Under the pieces are notes generated by a model, which had not been told where the DNA came from, did not search any database, and saw only the letters and a program-made list of their open reading frames with translations. Positions 42,353 to 51,176 of a DNA stretch of 64,000 nucleotides are shown piece after piece. The first letter of the stretch is position 1, and each line of letters begins with the position of its first letter. The translations under genes were made by a program, and so were the position numbers. The stretch is from TMP-86 sp044226865. GTDB lineage: Bacteria; Pseudomonadota; Gammaproteobacteria; Steroidobacterales; Steroidobacteraceae. The stretch covers positions 1 to 64,000 of the forward strand of contig JBGAGE010000002.1 of the NCBI GenBank assembly GCA_044226865.1, in the 5' to 3' direction.

Positions 42353-44860
42353 GTGCCGCTTCGATTTCGCCTGCTTCAACCGACCCTGACCCGCCTGATC
42401 ACCGTGTCGATACTGACCCTCTCCACGTTCGTGGCCCACGGGGCGGGCCTTCGGGCATTGTCCATTCCAGCGCAGCCGCTGGCCGCAGCGCTTGCGCAAT
42501 TTTCCGAGCAGACCGGCATCAAGACCATTTACGCCGGGGAACTGCTGCAGGGAAAGGTGGCAACGCGGGTCGAGGGAACCCTCACGCCCGAGCAGGCCCT
42601 CGACCGCCTGCTCGCCGGCACCGGGTTGCGATACGAGATGATCGGGTCGGATGTCGCGCGCATCGAGACGCGGCCTTCAACCAAGGAATCGGAGATGCCA
42701 CGAATGGTGGTGCGGGATACCGAGGAAGCACCGCCCACCGGGTATGTCGTTCGGTCCGCCAGCGCCGGAACGAAGTCGGACACGCCGATCCTGCTGACCC
42801 CCTTGAATATCCAGGCGCTGCCCCAGCAGGTGGTGGAGGATCAACAGGCGCTGGACCTCAGCCACGCCTTGGCCAACGTCAGCGGCGTCACCACCGTACC
42901 CGGCGCGCGCGGATACGGTCCGCGCGATGCGGACGTGGTGCTGCGTGGCTTCCGCACCAAGACCGTGTATCGAGATGGCCTGCGCCTCGACGATGGCTTT
43001 GGTGTGAACCAACAGCTGGCCGATGTCGAGATCGTCGAAGTACTCAAGGGGCCGGCCGCCATCCTGTACGGCCGTGGCGAGCCGGGTGGCATGGTGAACC
43101 TGGTGACCAAGCAACCGCAGCCCGTCGCTGGCTACGCGTTCGAACAACAGGCTGGTTCGTATGGGCTGCTGCGCAGCCGGATCGACGCCACCGGTCCGCT
43201 GGATGGCGCCGGCAGGTTCCTGTATCGCTTCAATGCTTCCTACCAGCGCAACGATTCATTCCGCGACCTGGTCAACAACCGCGACGTCTTCCTCGCGCCC
43301 ACCTTGCGATTCAACGCAAGCCAGGACACCCGCTTCACCCTGGCGATGCACTATCAGCACCAGCGCTCGAGCCAGGATGGGCCCATTCTCGCCGTCGATC
43401 CTCTCAACAATCTCGTGCTGGACAACATTCCGCATGCCAGCAACCTGTCCGAGTCCAACCCGGTGGTGACCGAAACGCGTGCGGTCCGGTTGACCACGCA
43501 CCATGACTTCAACCAGGACTGGTCCATAGAACACAAGATCTCGTTCAACGGACAACGAAATGACGCGCAATTCGCCGTCCCGCTGTTCATCGATCCCGAC
43601 AACCTCGTGTACCGCATCGGCTTTCTCGACAAGATCACGCACGATACGCTGGCCACCAACCTCGATATGTCGGGTCACTTTGCCACGCCGGGGATGGCGC
43701 ATTCACTGCTGCTGGGCGCTGACTATCTGCGGCTCAAAACCAAGTCGGACAATGCCTCTGCCAGCGACATCACCGTCGTTGACTACTTTCACCCCGTGCA
43801 CGTCGGTCCGTCCGCCTACGCGACGGATCCCACCACGGGCTACCAGGGCATCGCCACCGTGGACAACATCGGCATTTACGTACAGGACCAGATCTCCGTG
43901 GCCAGCGCCTGGCAGCTGCTGCTGGGCGCGCGCTACCAGTCCGTGCATGCCACGAGCGCCCAGACCGGCTTCGATGCGAATGGATTGCCGGACGGCCTTT
44001 TTGCCCCGGCACCGGTCCAGCGCGATCATGCCGTGACACCGCGCGTGGGTGTGTTGTGGCAGCCATCCGCCTCCCTGAGCCTCTACGCCAACTACGTGAA
44101 GAACTTTGGCGCCAATACGGGTGCATTCAGATTCAGCGGCTATGATGCTGCCGGCTCTGCCCTGCCACCTGCCTTGTTGGGTCCTGAGACCGGCCGCCAA
44201 TTCGAACTGGGAGCGAAGACGGAAATCCTCGAGGGCCGGCTCCATGCAACGTTGTCGCTTTACAATCTCAAGAAGCAAAACGTCGCTCAGGGTGATCCGA
44301 CGATTGACACGACCAAGACGCCCCCGCAGCGGCGGGACTGCGGCAGCGGTCCCGGCAGCTGCTCGATTGCGATCGGTGAAGTCACGAGCAAGGGAATCGA
44401 GCTGGACGTCCAGGGCCAACTCTCGCCCGCATGGAACGTGATCGCGAGCGCCGCCTATGTGGACAGCCGCATCACGCGCAGCAACCTGACCGACCCCGAA
44501 ACCGGCTTTGCGATCGGCAGCCGCCTCACCCGCGTTCCGCGGAGCACGGGCAGCCTTTGGATGACCCACGAAGTCCGAGCCGATGCATTCAGCGGTTTGC
44601 TGCTCGGCGGCGGTTTCACGGCGCAAAGCTCCGCGGTCAATTACAACAATACGATCCGCTCTGCCGGATTCGGGTTGCTGAACCTGATGGCCCGCTATCA
44701 GTGGAACCTGGGCAAGGCCCACCTCATTGCTCAACTGAACATCGAGAACGCGCTCGACAAGCGCTTCTATTTCGACGCCGACTCGCATGCGGGCCTGCCC
44801 GCCACCGTCACCTTCGGCACTCCTCGAACCGCCAATGTGTCGGTGAAACTCACCTACTGA
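42353..44860 (+). CDS. TonB-dependent transducer with STN domain
   Basis: 835 residues from a GTG behind GAGGA. The signal peptide is followed by an STN (secretin/TonB N-terminal) domain: LSIPAQPLAAALAQFSEQTG, then VEGTLTPEQALDRLLAGTGL. Then come the plug (VEIVEVLKGPAAILYGRGEP, GGMVNLVTKQPQ) and a barrel ending in ANVSVKLTY. It is the only receptor in the window with an STN domain, so it is the one expected to signal through FecR and the ECF factor. By position it corresponds to MbnT-like receptors; its ligand is unknown. Confidence 0.92.
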   Translation: MPLRFRLLQPTLTRLITVSILTLSTFVAHGAGLRALSIPAQPLAAALAQFSEQTGIKTIYAGELLQGKVATRVEGTLTPEQALDRLLAGTGLRYEMIGSDVARIETRPSTKESEMPRMVVRDTEEAPPTGYVVRSASAGTKSDTPILLTPLNIQALPQQVVEDQQALDLSHALANVSGVTTVPGARGYGPRDADVVLRGFRTKTVYRDGLRLDDGFGVNQQLADVEIVEVLKGPAAILYGRGEPGGMVNLVTKQPQPVAGYAFEQQAGSYGLLRSRIDATGPLDGAGRFLYRFNASYQRNDSFRDLVNNRDVFLAPTLRFNASQDTRFTLAMHYQHQRSSQDGPILAVDPLNNLVLDNIPHASNLSESNPVVTETRAVRLTTHHDFNQDWSIEHKISFNGQRNDAQFAVPLFIDPDNLVYRIGFLDKITHDTLATNLDMSGHFATPGMAHSLLLGADYLRLKTKSDNASASDITVVDYFHPVHVGPSAYATDPTTGYQGIATVDNIGIYVQDQISVASAWQLLLGARYQSVHATSAQTGFDANGLPDGLFAPAPVQRDHAVTPRVGVLWQPSASLSLYANYVKNFGANTGAFRFSGYDAAGSALPPALLGPETGRQFELGAKTEILEGRLHATLSLYNLKKQNVAQGDPTIDTTKTPPQRRDCGSGPGSCSIAIGEVTSKGIELDVQGQLSPAWNVIASAAYVDSRITRSNLTDPETGFAIGSRLTRVPRSTGSLWMTHEVRADAFSGLLLGGGFTAQSSAVNYNNTIRSAGFGLLNLMARYQWNLGKAHLIAQLNIENALDKRFYFDADSHAGLPATVTFGTPRTANVSVKLTY

Positions 44861-44897
44861 AGGCGGTGCGCGGCGTGTTCACCGGCGGGAGGGTTGC

Positions 44898-46145
44898 GTG
44901 ACCCGATCGTGGTGGGTGCGCGCGCACCGCTACGCCGGCCTGTATCTGGCGTTCTTTCTGGTGGTGGCAGGGATCACGGGTTCCATCCTTCCCTTCGCGG
45001 ATGACCTCGATGCCTGGTTGAATCCAGCGGTGCGCGTCAGGCCGGTCGCAGATGGAACCGCGGCCCTGGACGCCCTGGATCTGAGAGAGCGTGCGTTGGC
45101 GATCATGCCCCAGGCGAGGATCGATGGCCTCGTGCTCGACCAGGACATTTCGTTGGGATTCAAGTTCTGGCTGTCGCCGCGCACGAATCCTTCGACGGGG
45201 TTGCCCAGCGTACTGAAGGCCAACACCCTGACCCTGGATCCCTACACGGGTGGTGAGATGGCCCGCGCCATGGAGCAACCCGAACGGCTTTGGCCGGTCA
45301 CTCGCCAGAATCTGGTGCCGCTGCTCAAGGCAGTGCATTACCGGCTGGCCCTTCCAGGATCAACGGGCGTATGGCTGTTCGGTCTGGCCGCCGTGATCTG
45401 GACTCTCGATTGCTTCGTAGGGGCATACCTGACTCTTCCCCGCACAGGCGGACAACAGTCTCGTTCACCACGCAATCTCCGGGGCGAAACCCGTGCAGCC
45501 TGGTGGATCCGGTGGAAGCGCTCGTGGCGCGTCAATTGGGGCGCTTCGAACCGTCGCGTCACGTTCGACCTGCATAGGTCTGGCGGCTTGTGGATATGGT
45601 TCGCCCTGCTCGTGCTTGCCTGGTCCGCCGTTGGATTGAACCTTCGTCGCGAAGTCTTCGAACCCGTCATGGAGCTCCTGCTACCCGTCGTGAAGAGTCC
45701 GGCCGAAGCGCTGCCGTTGCTGTCGAAGCCATTGCCCGATCCCGGAATCAACTGGAGGGAAGCGCGCGCCATCGGACGGCACCTGATGATCGAGCGCGCA
45801 CAAGAGGCCGGCTTTTCAGTGGAACACGAGGCCTGGCTCATCTACGACGCGGAGCGAGGGATGTATTTCTATGGCGCCCGAACCAGCCGTGATCTGCCGG
45901 GTCGCCGCAGCGAAAGCTACGTCGTGTTCGACGCGCGCACGGGCCAGTACATCGCCCAAGCACAGCCCACCGGGATGGCGGCCGGCAATACCGTGTCGCA
46001 GTGGCTGTTCGCCCTGCACCGCGCGCAGGTGTGGGGAACGTCTTACCGGATCATCGTAAGCCTGATGGGATTGGCATGTGCGCTGCTCTCCATCTCGGGA
46101 ATCCGACTGTGGGCGTGGAAGAGACGCGCTTCCCTGAAGACTTGA
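44898..46145 (+). CDS. PepSY-associated membrane protein, paralog 2
   Basis: 415 residues from a GTG behind GGGAGG. Same topology and motifs as the protein at 27920: HRYAGLYLAFFLVVAGITGS, HYRLALPGSTGVWLFGLAA, DLHRSGGLWIWFALLVLAW and FALHRAQVWG. The paired copies each follow a GEPGGMVN-type receptor, indicating a receptor-PepSY functional unit for reductive metal release after import (inference from family context). Confidence 0.87.
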   Translation: MTRSWWVRAHRYAGLYLAFFLVVAGITGSILPFADDLDAWLNPAVRVRPVADGTAALDALDLRERALAIMPQARIDGLVLDQDISLGFKFWLSPRTNPSTGLPSVLKANTLTLDPYTGGEMARAMEQPERLWPVTRQNLVPLLKAVHYRLALPGSTGVWLFGLAAVIWTLDCFVGAYLTLPRTGGQQSRSPRNLRGETRAAWWIRWKRSWRVNWGASNRRVTFDLHRSGGLWIWFALLVLAWSAVGLNLRREVFEPVMELLLPVVKSPAEALPLLSKPLPDPGINWREARAIGRHLMIERAQEAGFSVEHEAWLIYDAERGMYFYGARTSRDLPGRRSESYVVFDARTGQYIAQAQPTGMAAGNTVSQWLFALHRAQVWGTSYRIIVSLMGLACALLSISGIRLWAWKRRASLKT

Positions 46146-46239
46146 ACTGGGCGGGCCGCGCGGCGTATGTCCCGAGGTCCGGGATGCACACGCCGGGCGA
46201 CGCCGCGCCTCGATGCCTATTTTTGGGGCTCTTCGCGCC

Positions 46240-48231
46240 TTAGAACCCCGCCCGGAACAGCAATCGCACGTCACGTCCTTGCAACACCACGGCATCCTTG
46301 TTCAACGCCACCGAGTTGCGCTGGGTGGTGTCCGTCAAGTTCCGTCCGATCAACGCGATCTCGAAATTTTGCCGATTCGCGAGCGGCCGCCAACCGAGCG
46401 TGGCGTCCAACGACACGAATCCCCCGGTGGGGGTCTCGGCCGTCGCCGTCTGCGTATGAGCGGCCGTGTACTTCACCCAAAAGCCCGCATCGAGGCGTGT
46501 GCTCTGCCAGTCCATGCCCACGCCCACGTGATACGGGGGGATTCGCGGCACATTGCCCGCGCCTCCGCTGAGCCGGGCACGCACATAGTCGGCCATCAGC
46601 TTGGCCTGCAAGGTGCCTTGGCTGACCTTGAGCAACTGGATCGATGACTTGCCTTCCGCGCCATAGAAGGTGGCATTGACTTGGCCGTAGACCTGTTCCT
46701 TGAGCTCGCCCGCATCCCCGGGAGCGCAGATGCCAACATCATCGCAGGTCCTGCCGGTCAACGCCCCAAAGATATAGTTCTCAAATTTCGCGCCCCACAC
46801 CGCGCCTTCCACCTGGTAGGACTCTTCATGGACTCGAACCGTCGCTTCCACTGAGTTGGCGCGCTCAACCTTAAGGTTGGGGTCGCCGATTTCATACGTC
46901 CCTGGACCGTCGTGGGGTCCGCGCGCAAACAGCTCGGTTTGCGCAGGCGCCCGTGCCGCGCTGGAGAGCGTGAAGCCCAGCCGCAGCGCGTCGTTGGCCT
47001 CGAAGACCACCCCGGCAGACACACTGATCGGCGTAAAGCTCGAGGAGACGGCCACGCCGGAAATCGGTGTGCCATCCACACTCACATGCTCGACCCGCGC
47101 ACCGGTTTGCAACCGAAGTGCTTGGGTCAAGGGAGCCTCGGCGAACAAGAAGCCCGCCTCGGTCTTGGTCGTGGTCGGCAGCAGGTAATCGGCGCCTTCA
47201 CCCAGCGCCGAGAACGCTTTTCGCTGCAGCTGCACGCCGGCTGCCGCCCCTGAGAACGGGCCAAAGGCGTCGAACAACGCTTCCGCGCGCGAATCCCACT
47301 CTTTATCCAAGAATGTGGATCCCACGGTGCCGTCTGGAGCGCGCTCACTGTGCTGGTAGTCGCCGTAACCGCCTTCGACGTTCAGGGTGCGCAGGTGGCC
47401 CAAGTTCAGCGCGAACGAGGAACGCAACATCTCCTTCGTCTGGCGCATGTCAATGTACGTGTCATCGCTTGGAATGCCGTACTTCGCATCGTAGTGGACC
47501 GCACCCACGCCGATCCGGTTGTCACCGAAGAAGTACGTGCCACCACCCGCGTAGCCGTCGCCACGGAAAAACGAATTGGGTTGCGTACCGCCGGGAATGT
47601 CATAGTCGTCGGTGTGGCGCTTGAACCCGTCCAGATGCCAGCCGAACGGGCCGGCCGAACCGTTCAACTGTGCTGCGCCGTCCTTGCTGTGCGCGCTGGT
47701 GCCGTAGCCGCCGCTGAGCTCGCCACTGATCGGGCTGTCGGTCAAGGCCATCGGTACACGATTATTGATGGCATTGACGACACCGCCGATCGCCTGGCTA
47801 CCGTAGCGCAGCGTTGCCGCCCCCCGCACCACTTCAATGCGGTCGGCTGCGAGCGGGTCGACGGGCACGCCATGGTCAGGCCCGACATCGGATACATCGA
47901 AGCTGCTGATGCCATCTTCCATCACGCGAACGCGGTTGGAGTCGAACCCGCGAATCACCGGTCGGCTTGCGCCGGAGGCAAAACTCGTGGCGCTGACGCC
48001 CGGCACATCGGCCAGTGCATCCGCCAGATTCGCTCCGCCGCTACGCAAGATCTGGTCGCGGCTGACGCTCTCAACGATGGTGGCAAGAAAATCCGGGTCC
48101 TGCGACAGCGGGGTGGCGGTCACGATGATGGGTTTGAGTTCGTCGGCGGTGCTTGCCGCGAACGCGGGGTTGTAGAAGACGAAAGACATCGACGCGACGA
48201 CTGCCGCCGCGCGATAGGAAAGGAATGACAT
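46240..48231 (-). CDS. ZnuD-like TonB-dependent metal receptor
   Basis: 663 residues: signal peptide to AFAAS, TonB box-like LKPIIVTATPL, a plug with RIEVVRGAATLRYGSQAIGG followed by VVNAINNRVP, and a barrel ending VRLLFRAGF. The RYGSQAIGGVVNAINNR(V/I)P plug and the length are those of ZnuD-type receptors used for zinc and sometimes other metals without a siderophore. An extracellular loop candidate has CDDVGICAPGD. It sits downstream of the DUF2946-like gene at 48355, and converges on the PepSY gene. I found no clear Zur box upstream. Confidence 0.85.
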   Translation of the reverse strand: MSFLSYRAAAVVASMSFVFYNPAFAASTADELKPIIVTATPLSQDPDFLATIVESVSRDQILRSGGANLADALADVPGVSATSFASGASRPVIRGFDSNRVRVMEDGISSFDVSDVGPDHGVPVDPLAADRIEVVRGAATLRYGSQAIGGVVNAINNRVPMALTDSPISGELSGGYGTSAHSKDGAAQLNGSAGPFGWHLDGFKRHTDDYDIPGGTQPNSFFRGDGYAGGGTYFFGDNRIGVGAVHYDAKYGIPSDDTYIDMRQTKEMLRSSFALNLGHLRTLNVEGGYGDYQHSERAPDGTVGSTFLDKEWDSRAEALFDAFGPFSGAAAGVQLQRKAFSALGEGADYLLPTTTKTEAGFLFAEAPLTQALRLQTGARVEHVSVDGTPISGVAVSSSFTPISVSAGVVFEANDALRLGFTLSSAARAPAQTELFARGPHDGPGTYEIGDPNLKVERANSVEATVRVHEESYQVEGAVWGAKFENYIFGALTGRTCDDVGICAPGDAGELKEQVYGQVNATFYGAEGKSSIQLLKVSQGTLQAKLMADYVRARLSGGAGNVPRIPPYHVGVGMDWQSTRLDAGFWVKYTAAHTQTATAETPTGGFVSLDATLGWRPLANRQNFEIALIGRNLTDTTQRNSVALNKDAVVLQGRDVRLLFRAGF

Positions 48232-48354
48232 AGGCTTGCTCGCTCATTGATCCAGACTGAAGGCGAAATGACGACAACAATTCGCTTCAAGACGACCCGC
48301 CCCACGACGACACGAAGGTGCCGCATGTCGAACGGGCAATACTCCACCGGAGGT

Positions 48355-48726
48355 CTAGATCGAGGGAGGTCCGCGTCCTTGCCAACTATGAGAAACGGCG
48401 GACCGTAACACGACGCGGGATGGCGCCGCCGGCACCAGCAACGCGCTGAGGGACGGAGCCCACAGCGCGGCCTGGGATCGTGGAAGTGGAGCGCTGCCGA
48501 GCAAAACGAGCTGGCATAAGGAACAATCACGACTGTCGGAAGAACCGTGCTTGCCTTGCGTGGGAGAGGACGGTGCGGAACTGCCAAGAGAGGCGCCTTG
48601 CGATGCCAACGCATGCACGTGGATCTGGGCCGCGAAGTCCTGGAATCCCAAGACCAGCAACAGCGCCATGACCACGGTAGGCATGAGCGTCAATCGACGA
48701 AGGTGTTGGAAGATACCCACAGTCAC
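48355..48726 (-). CDS. DUF2946-like small protein, copy 5
   Basis: 123 residues: N-terminal helix (LMPTVVMALLLVLGFQDFAA) with QIHVHAL after it, a Cys pair in DCSLCQLVLL, and a C-terminus GRGPPSI. The RGPP ending, the size and the position before a TBDR match the other copies, but the first LxLC motif is replaced by CxxC and the His-rich loop is shorter. It probably belongs to a zinc-type variant paired with the ZnuD-like receptor (inference). Confidence 0.7.
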   Translation of the reverse strand: MTVGIFQHLRRLTLMPTVVMALLLVLGFQDFAAQIHVHALASQGASLGSSAPSSPTQGKHGSSDSRDCSLCQLVLLGSAPLPRSQAALWAPSLSALLVPAAPSRVVLRSAVSHSWQGRGPPSI

Positions 48727-49012
48727 GGTGATTCCCTTGACAGGAGACTCAGGATACCAATCGCGCCAACGATTGCAACCACCTATGGATTTGGAACCCT
48801 GGCCTCGCGGCCTGATCGGACAATCGCGTGGCGGGCATTCATCCCAACCTTACAATATGCGTACAGTAGGCCTGCCGATCGTCGCCGCCAGCGCGTTGGC
48901 CGGGATTTCCCGATGGAGCTTGAAAATTTTACGGAGATGACCGCTTGCTGTACACCCGAACATCCAGCCTTGTGTTACATCAACTGAACTACCGGACAGC
49001 CTGGACCCCGTC

Positions 49013-50323
49013 ATGTCGCTTGCACGCAACCGCCGTCAGTTCCTGAAGGCTGCCACCGTTGGATCTGCGGGCCTCGCCGCCAATTTCCATGCGAATGCCC
49101 AAGGGCCCGCCGCCAAGAGGCCAACGCTGACGCCCGGCTCGATTCGGCCAGCCGACCTGCCCCGACACTTCGATGTGGAACCTGGCATCCACAATCTGGA
49201 AAATGGCTACTGGGGGGTCATGCCCCGCGAGGTGGCGGATGCCTACGCGTTTCAAACCGCGTTCGTAAACCGCACGAGCTCGATCTGGGCACGCAACGCA
49301 CTGGCCGGTGGCGCATGCCTGGCCGCCGGCGGCCGCGATGCGCGCGCTGCCATCGCCCGCCAAGTGGGTTGCGCCGTCGAGGAAATTGCCGTGACCCGCT
49401 CCGGAACCGAAGCGCTCAATTCGCTGATCACGCAGTACCGTCCGCTCAAGGCCGGCGATGCGGTCATCTGCTGCGATCTCGACTACGACGACATGATCGC
49501 CGCGATGGATTCACTGGGCAGACATCGCGGCGCCCACGTCGTGAAATTCGCCATGCCGGAGCCGGCCACCACCGCCAATATCCTCGCCGCCTACGAAACT
49601 GCATTGGCCGGCGCGCCCCGCGCCAAGCTGCTGCTGGTCACGCAGGTGTCGAACAAGACCGGCCTCGTCACGCCCGTTCGAGAGATCGTCGCCATGGCGC
49701 GGGCACGCGGTGTCGATACGGTCGTCGATGCAGCCCATGGCATCGCCTGCCTCGATTTTGCGATTGCGGATCTTGGCGCCGATTTCGTCGGCTGGTCGGT
49801 CCATAAGTGGACCTCCGCGCCGCTGGGGACGGGAGCCATGTATGTTCGTCGCAGCCGCCTGGCCGACATCGATGTGGCTGGCGACGAGCGCGACCCGGAC
49901 GAAAGCGACATCACCTCGCGGGTACCCGCAGGCACGATCAATTTCGCGGCGGTACTCACGATACCGACGGCGGTGGATTTTCATTTCGCCATCGGTGCCG
50001 CCGCCAAGGAGCGGCATCTGCGTGATCTCAGAAACCGCTGGGTCAACGCCGTACGCGACCTCGCGGAGGTCGAGATCTGCGTTCCGGAGGATCCGGCTCG
50101 CCACTGCGTGATCACGAGCTTCCGGCTGAAGGGAATGGCCACCGACAACCACGCGCAATCCGTGCAGCACCTGCTGTTTGAGAAGTATCGCGTCCACACG
50201 GTCTGGCGCACCGGAATCGCCAAAGGACCCGTCATCCGCGTGACGCCGGGACTCTACAACACCACGCAGGATGTGGATGCGCTGGTAAAGGCGCTGCGCG
50301 CCGAGCGAGGCCGCTTTGTTTGA
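49013..50323 (+). CDS. Tat-exported class V PLP enzyme (isopenicillin N epimerase/PvdN-like)
   Basis: 436 residues. A Tat leader (NRRQFLKAATVGSAGLAAN) precedes a fold-type I class V aminotransferase-like domain: TRSGTEALNSLI, DAAHGIACLDF, and the PLP lysine in SVHKWTSAPLGTG. Periplasmic PLP enzymes of this type are rare; PvdN, which tailors pyoverdine in the periplasm, is the known precedent, and isopenicillin N epimerase-like proteins are relatives. Here it lies between the metal island and the Rieske cluster, followed by a GntR gene, so its pathway is unclear. Confidence 0.82.
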   Translation: MSLARNRRQFLKAATVGSAGLAANFHANAQGPAAKRPTLTPGSIRPADLPRHFDVEPGIHNLENGYWGVMPREVADAYAFQTAFVNRTSSIWARNALAGGACLAAGGRDARAAIARQVGCAVEEIAVTRSGTEALNSLITQYRPLKAGDAVICCDLDYDDMIAAMDSLGRHRGAHVVKFAMPEPATTANILAAYETALAGAPRAKLLLVTQVSNKTGLVTPVREIVAMARARGVDTVVDAAHGIACLDFAIADLGADFVGWSVHKWTSAPLGTGAMYVRRSRLADIDVAGDERDPDESDITSRVPAGTINFAAVLTIPTAVDFHFAIGAAAKERHLRDLRNRWVNAVRDLAEVEICVPEDPARHCVITSFRLKGMATDNHAQSVQHLLFEKYRVHTVWRTGIAKGPVIRVTPGLYNTTQDVDALVKALRAERGRFV

Positions 50324-50469
50324 ATGGGGAAATTTGTGGCCGGGACCACCGACCAAGGCTTTTCGCGCTCAAATTCCCGAGACGCTACAGAATCATGATC
50401 ACGTGGATTGAGTCAAAAATTGGCCCGCCTTTGAAGCCACGAACACGCCCGATATCGTATGATCCCCGT

Positions 50470-51165
50470 ATGAAGGAAAAGAATCCGGCCCTGGAAACCA
50501 GCGTGGCCGAACGAGTGGCCGACGAGATCAAGGACGAGATTCGTGAAGGTCGTTTGGCGCCCGGGACGCGATTGACGGAGGCCCAGATCGGCAAGCAGTT
50601 CGGCGCCAGCCGTGGGCCGATACGAGAAGCATTGCGTCGACTGGATTCCGAGGGAATCCTGACTTTTGAGAAGAATCGCGGTGTCAGCGTACGAAAGCTG
50701 ACGCGCGACGATTTCGTGAACCTGCTGGAAGTGCGCGAGGCGCTGGAAGCAGTGGCGGCCCGCTTGCTCGCTACCAATCCGCGCAGCGAAAGAACGGTAT
50801 CGGAGCTGGCGAAGCTCTTCAACAAGATGCAGACTGCGGTGAAGCGTGGGGACGTCGAGCAATACAATCTGTCGCTCTACGTGATGTTCCACTCACAGTT
50901 GGTCGAATCCAGCAACAACCCTGTATTGATCGAGCACTGGCACCGCCTGCACCTGGATGTGTTTCGCTCCCAGTTCAGGCCCCTGGTAGACCTTCACCTG
51001 GTGCAGATCGCCCATCGTGAGCACGCCGACCTGGTGGCGGCATTGCAAGCGCGTGATGCCAAGAAAGCCGAGCAGGCCGTACGGCAGCATATCGCCCATT
51101 TCACCGAACACGTACGTCGCCTTCCGGATCGCGTTTTTCGTGACACGGAATTTCCCCGATCCTGA
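50470..51165 (+). CDS. GntR-family (FCD) regulator
   Basis: 231 residues from ATG 50470. Winged HTH: SVAERVADEIKDEIREGRLA, then LTEAQIGKQFGASRGPIREA. A C-terminal all-helical FCD ligand domain carries metal-site His residues (FHSQLVESSNN, HREHADL, and HIAHFTEHV). It converges with the SMP-30 fusion gene. It is a second candidate for binding the ATTGTAGGACAAT operators, but none lies at its own promoter. Confidence 0.88.
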   Translation: MKEKNPALETSVAERVADEIKDEIREGRLAPGTRLTEAQIGKQFGASRGPIREALRRLDSEGILTFEKNRGVSVRKLTRDDFVNLLEVREALEAVAARLLATNPRSERTVSELAKLFNKMQTAVKRGDVEQYNLSLYVMFHSQLVESSNNPVLIEHWHRLHLDVFRSQFRPLVDLHLVQIAHREHADLVAALQARDAKKAEQAVRQHIAHFTEHVRRLPDRVFRDTEFPRS

Positions 51166-51176
51166 AACCACCGAGA

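Noticed and set aside
38175..46145. Looked for an mbnA-like short Cys peptide in gaps such as 41169-41287 and 44861-44897
   Set aside because: No short frame with a ribosome-binding site and suitable Cys spacing was found.
18184..48231. A complete siderophore biosynthesis cluster to match the receptors
   Set aside because: No NRPS, NIS synthetase or other ligand-making enzyme was recognised; only import and handling genes are present.
48232..48354. Possible Zur box before the ZnuD-like receptor
   Set aside because: No palindrome resembling a Zur site is visible in the gap to the DUF2946-like gene or upstream of it.
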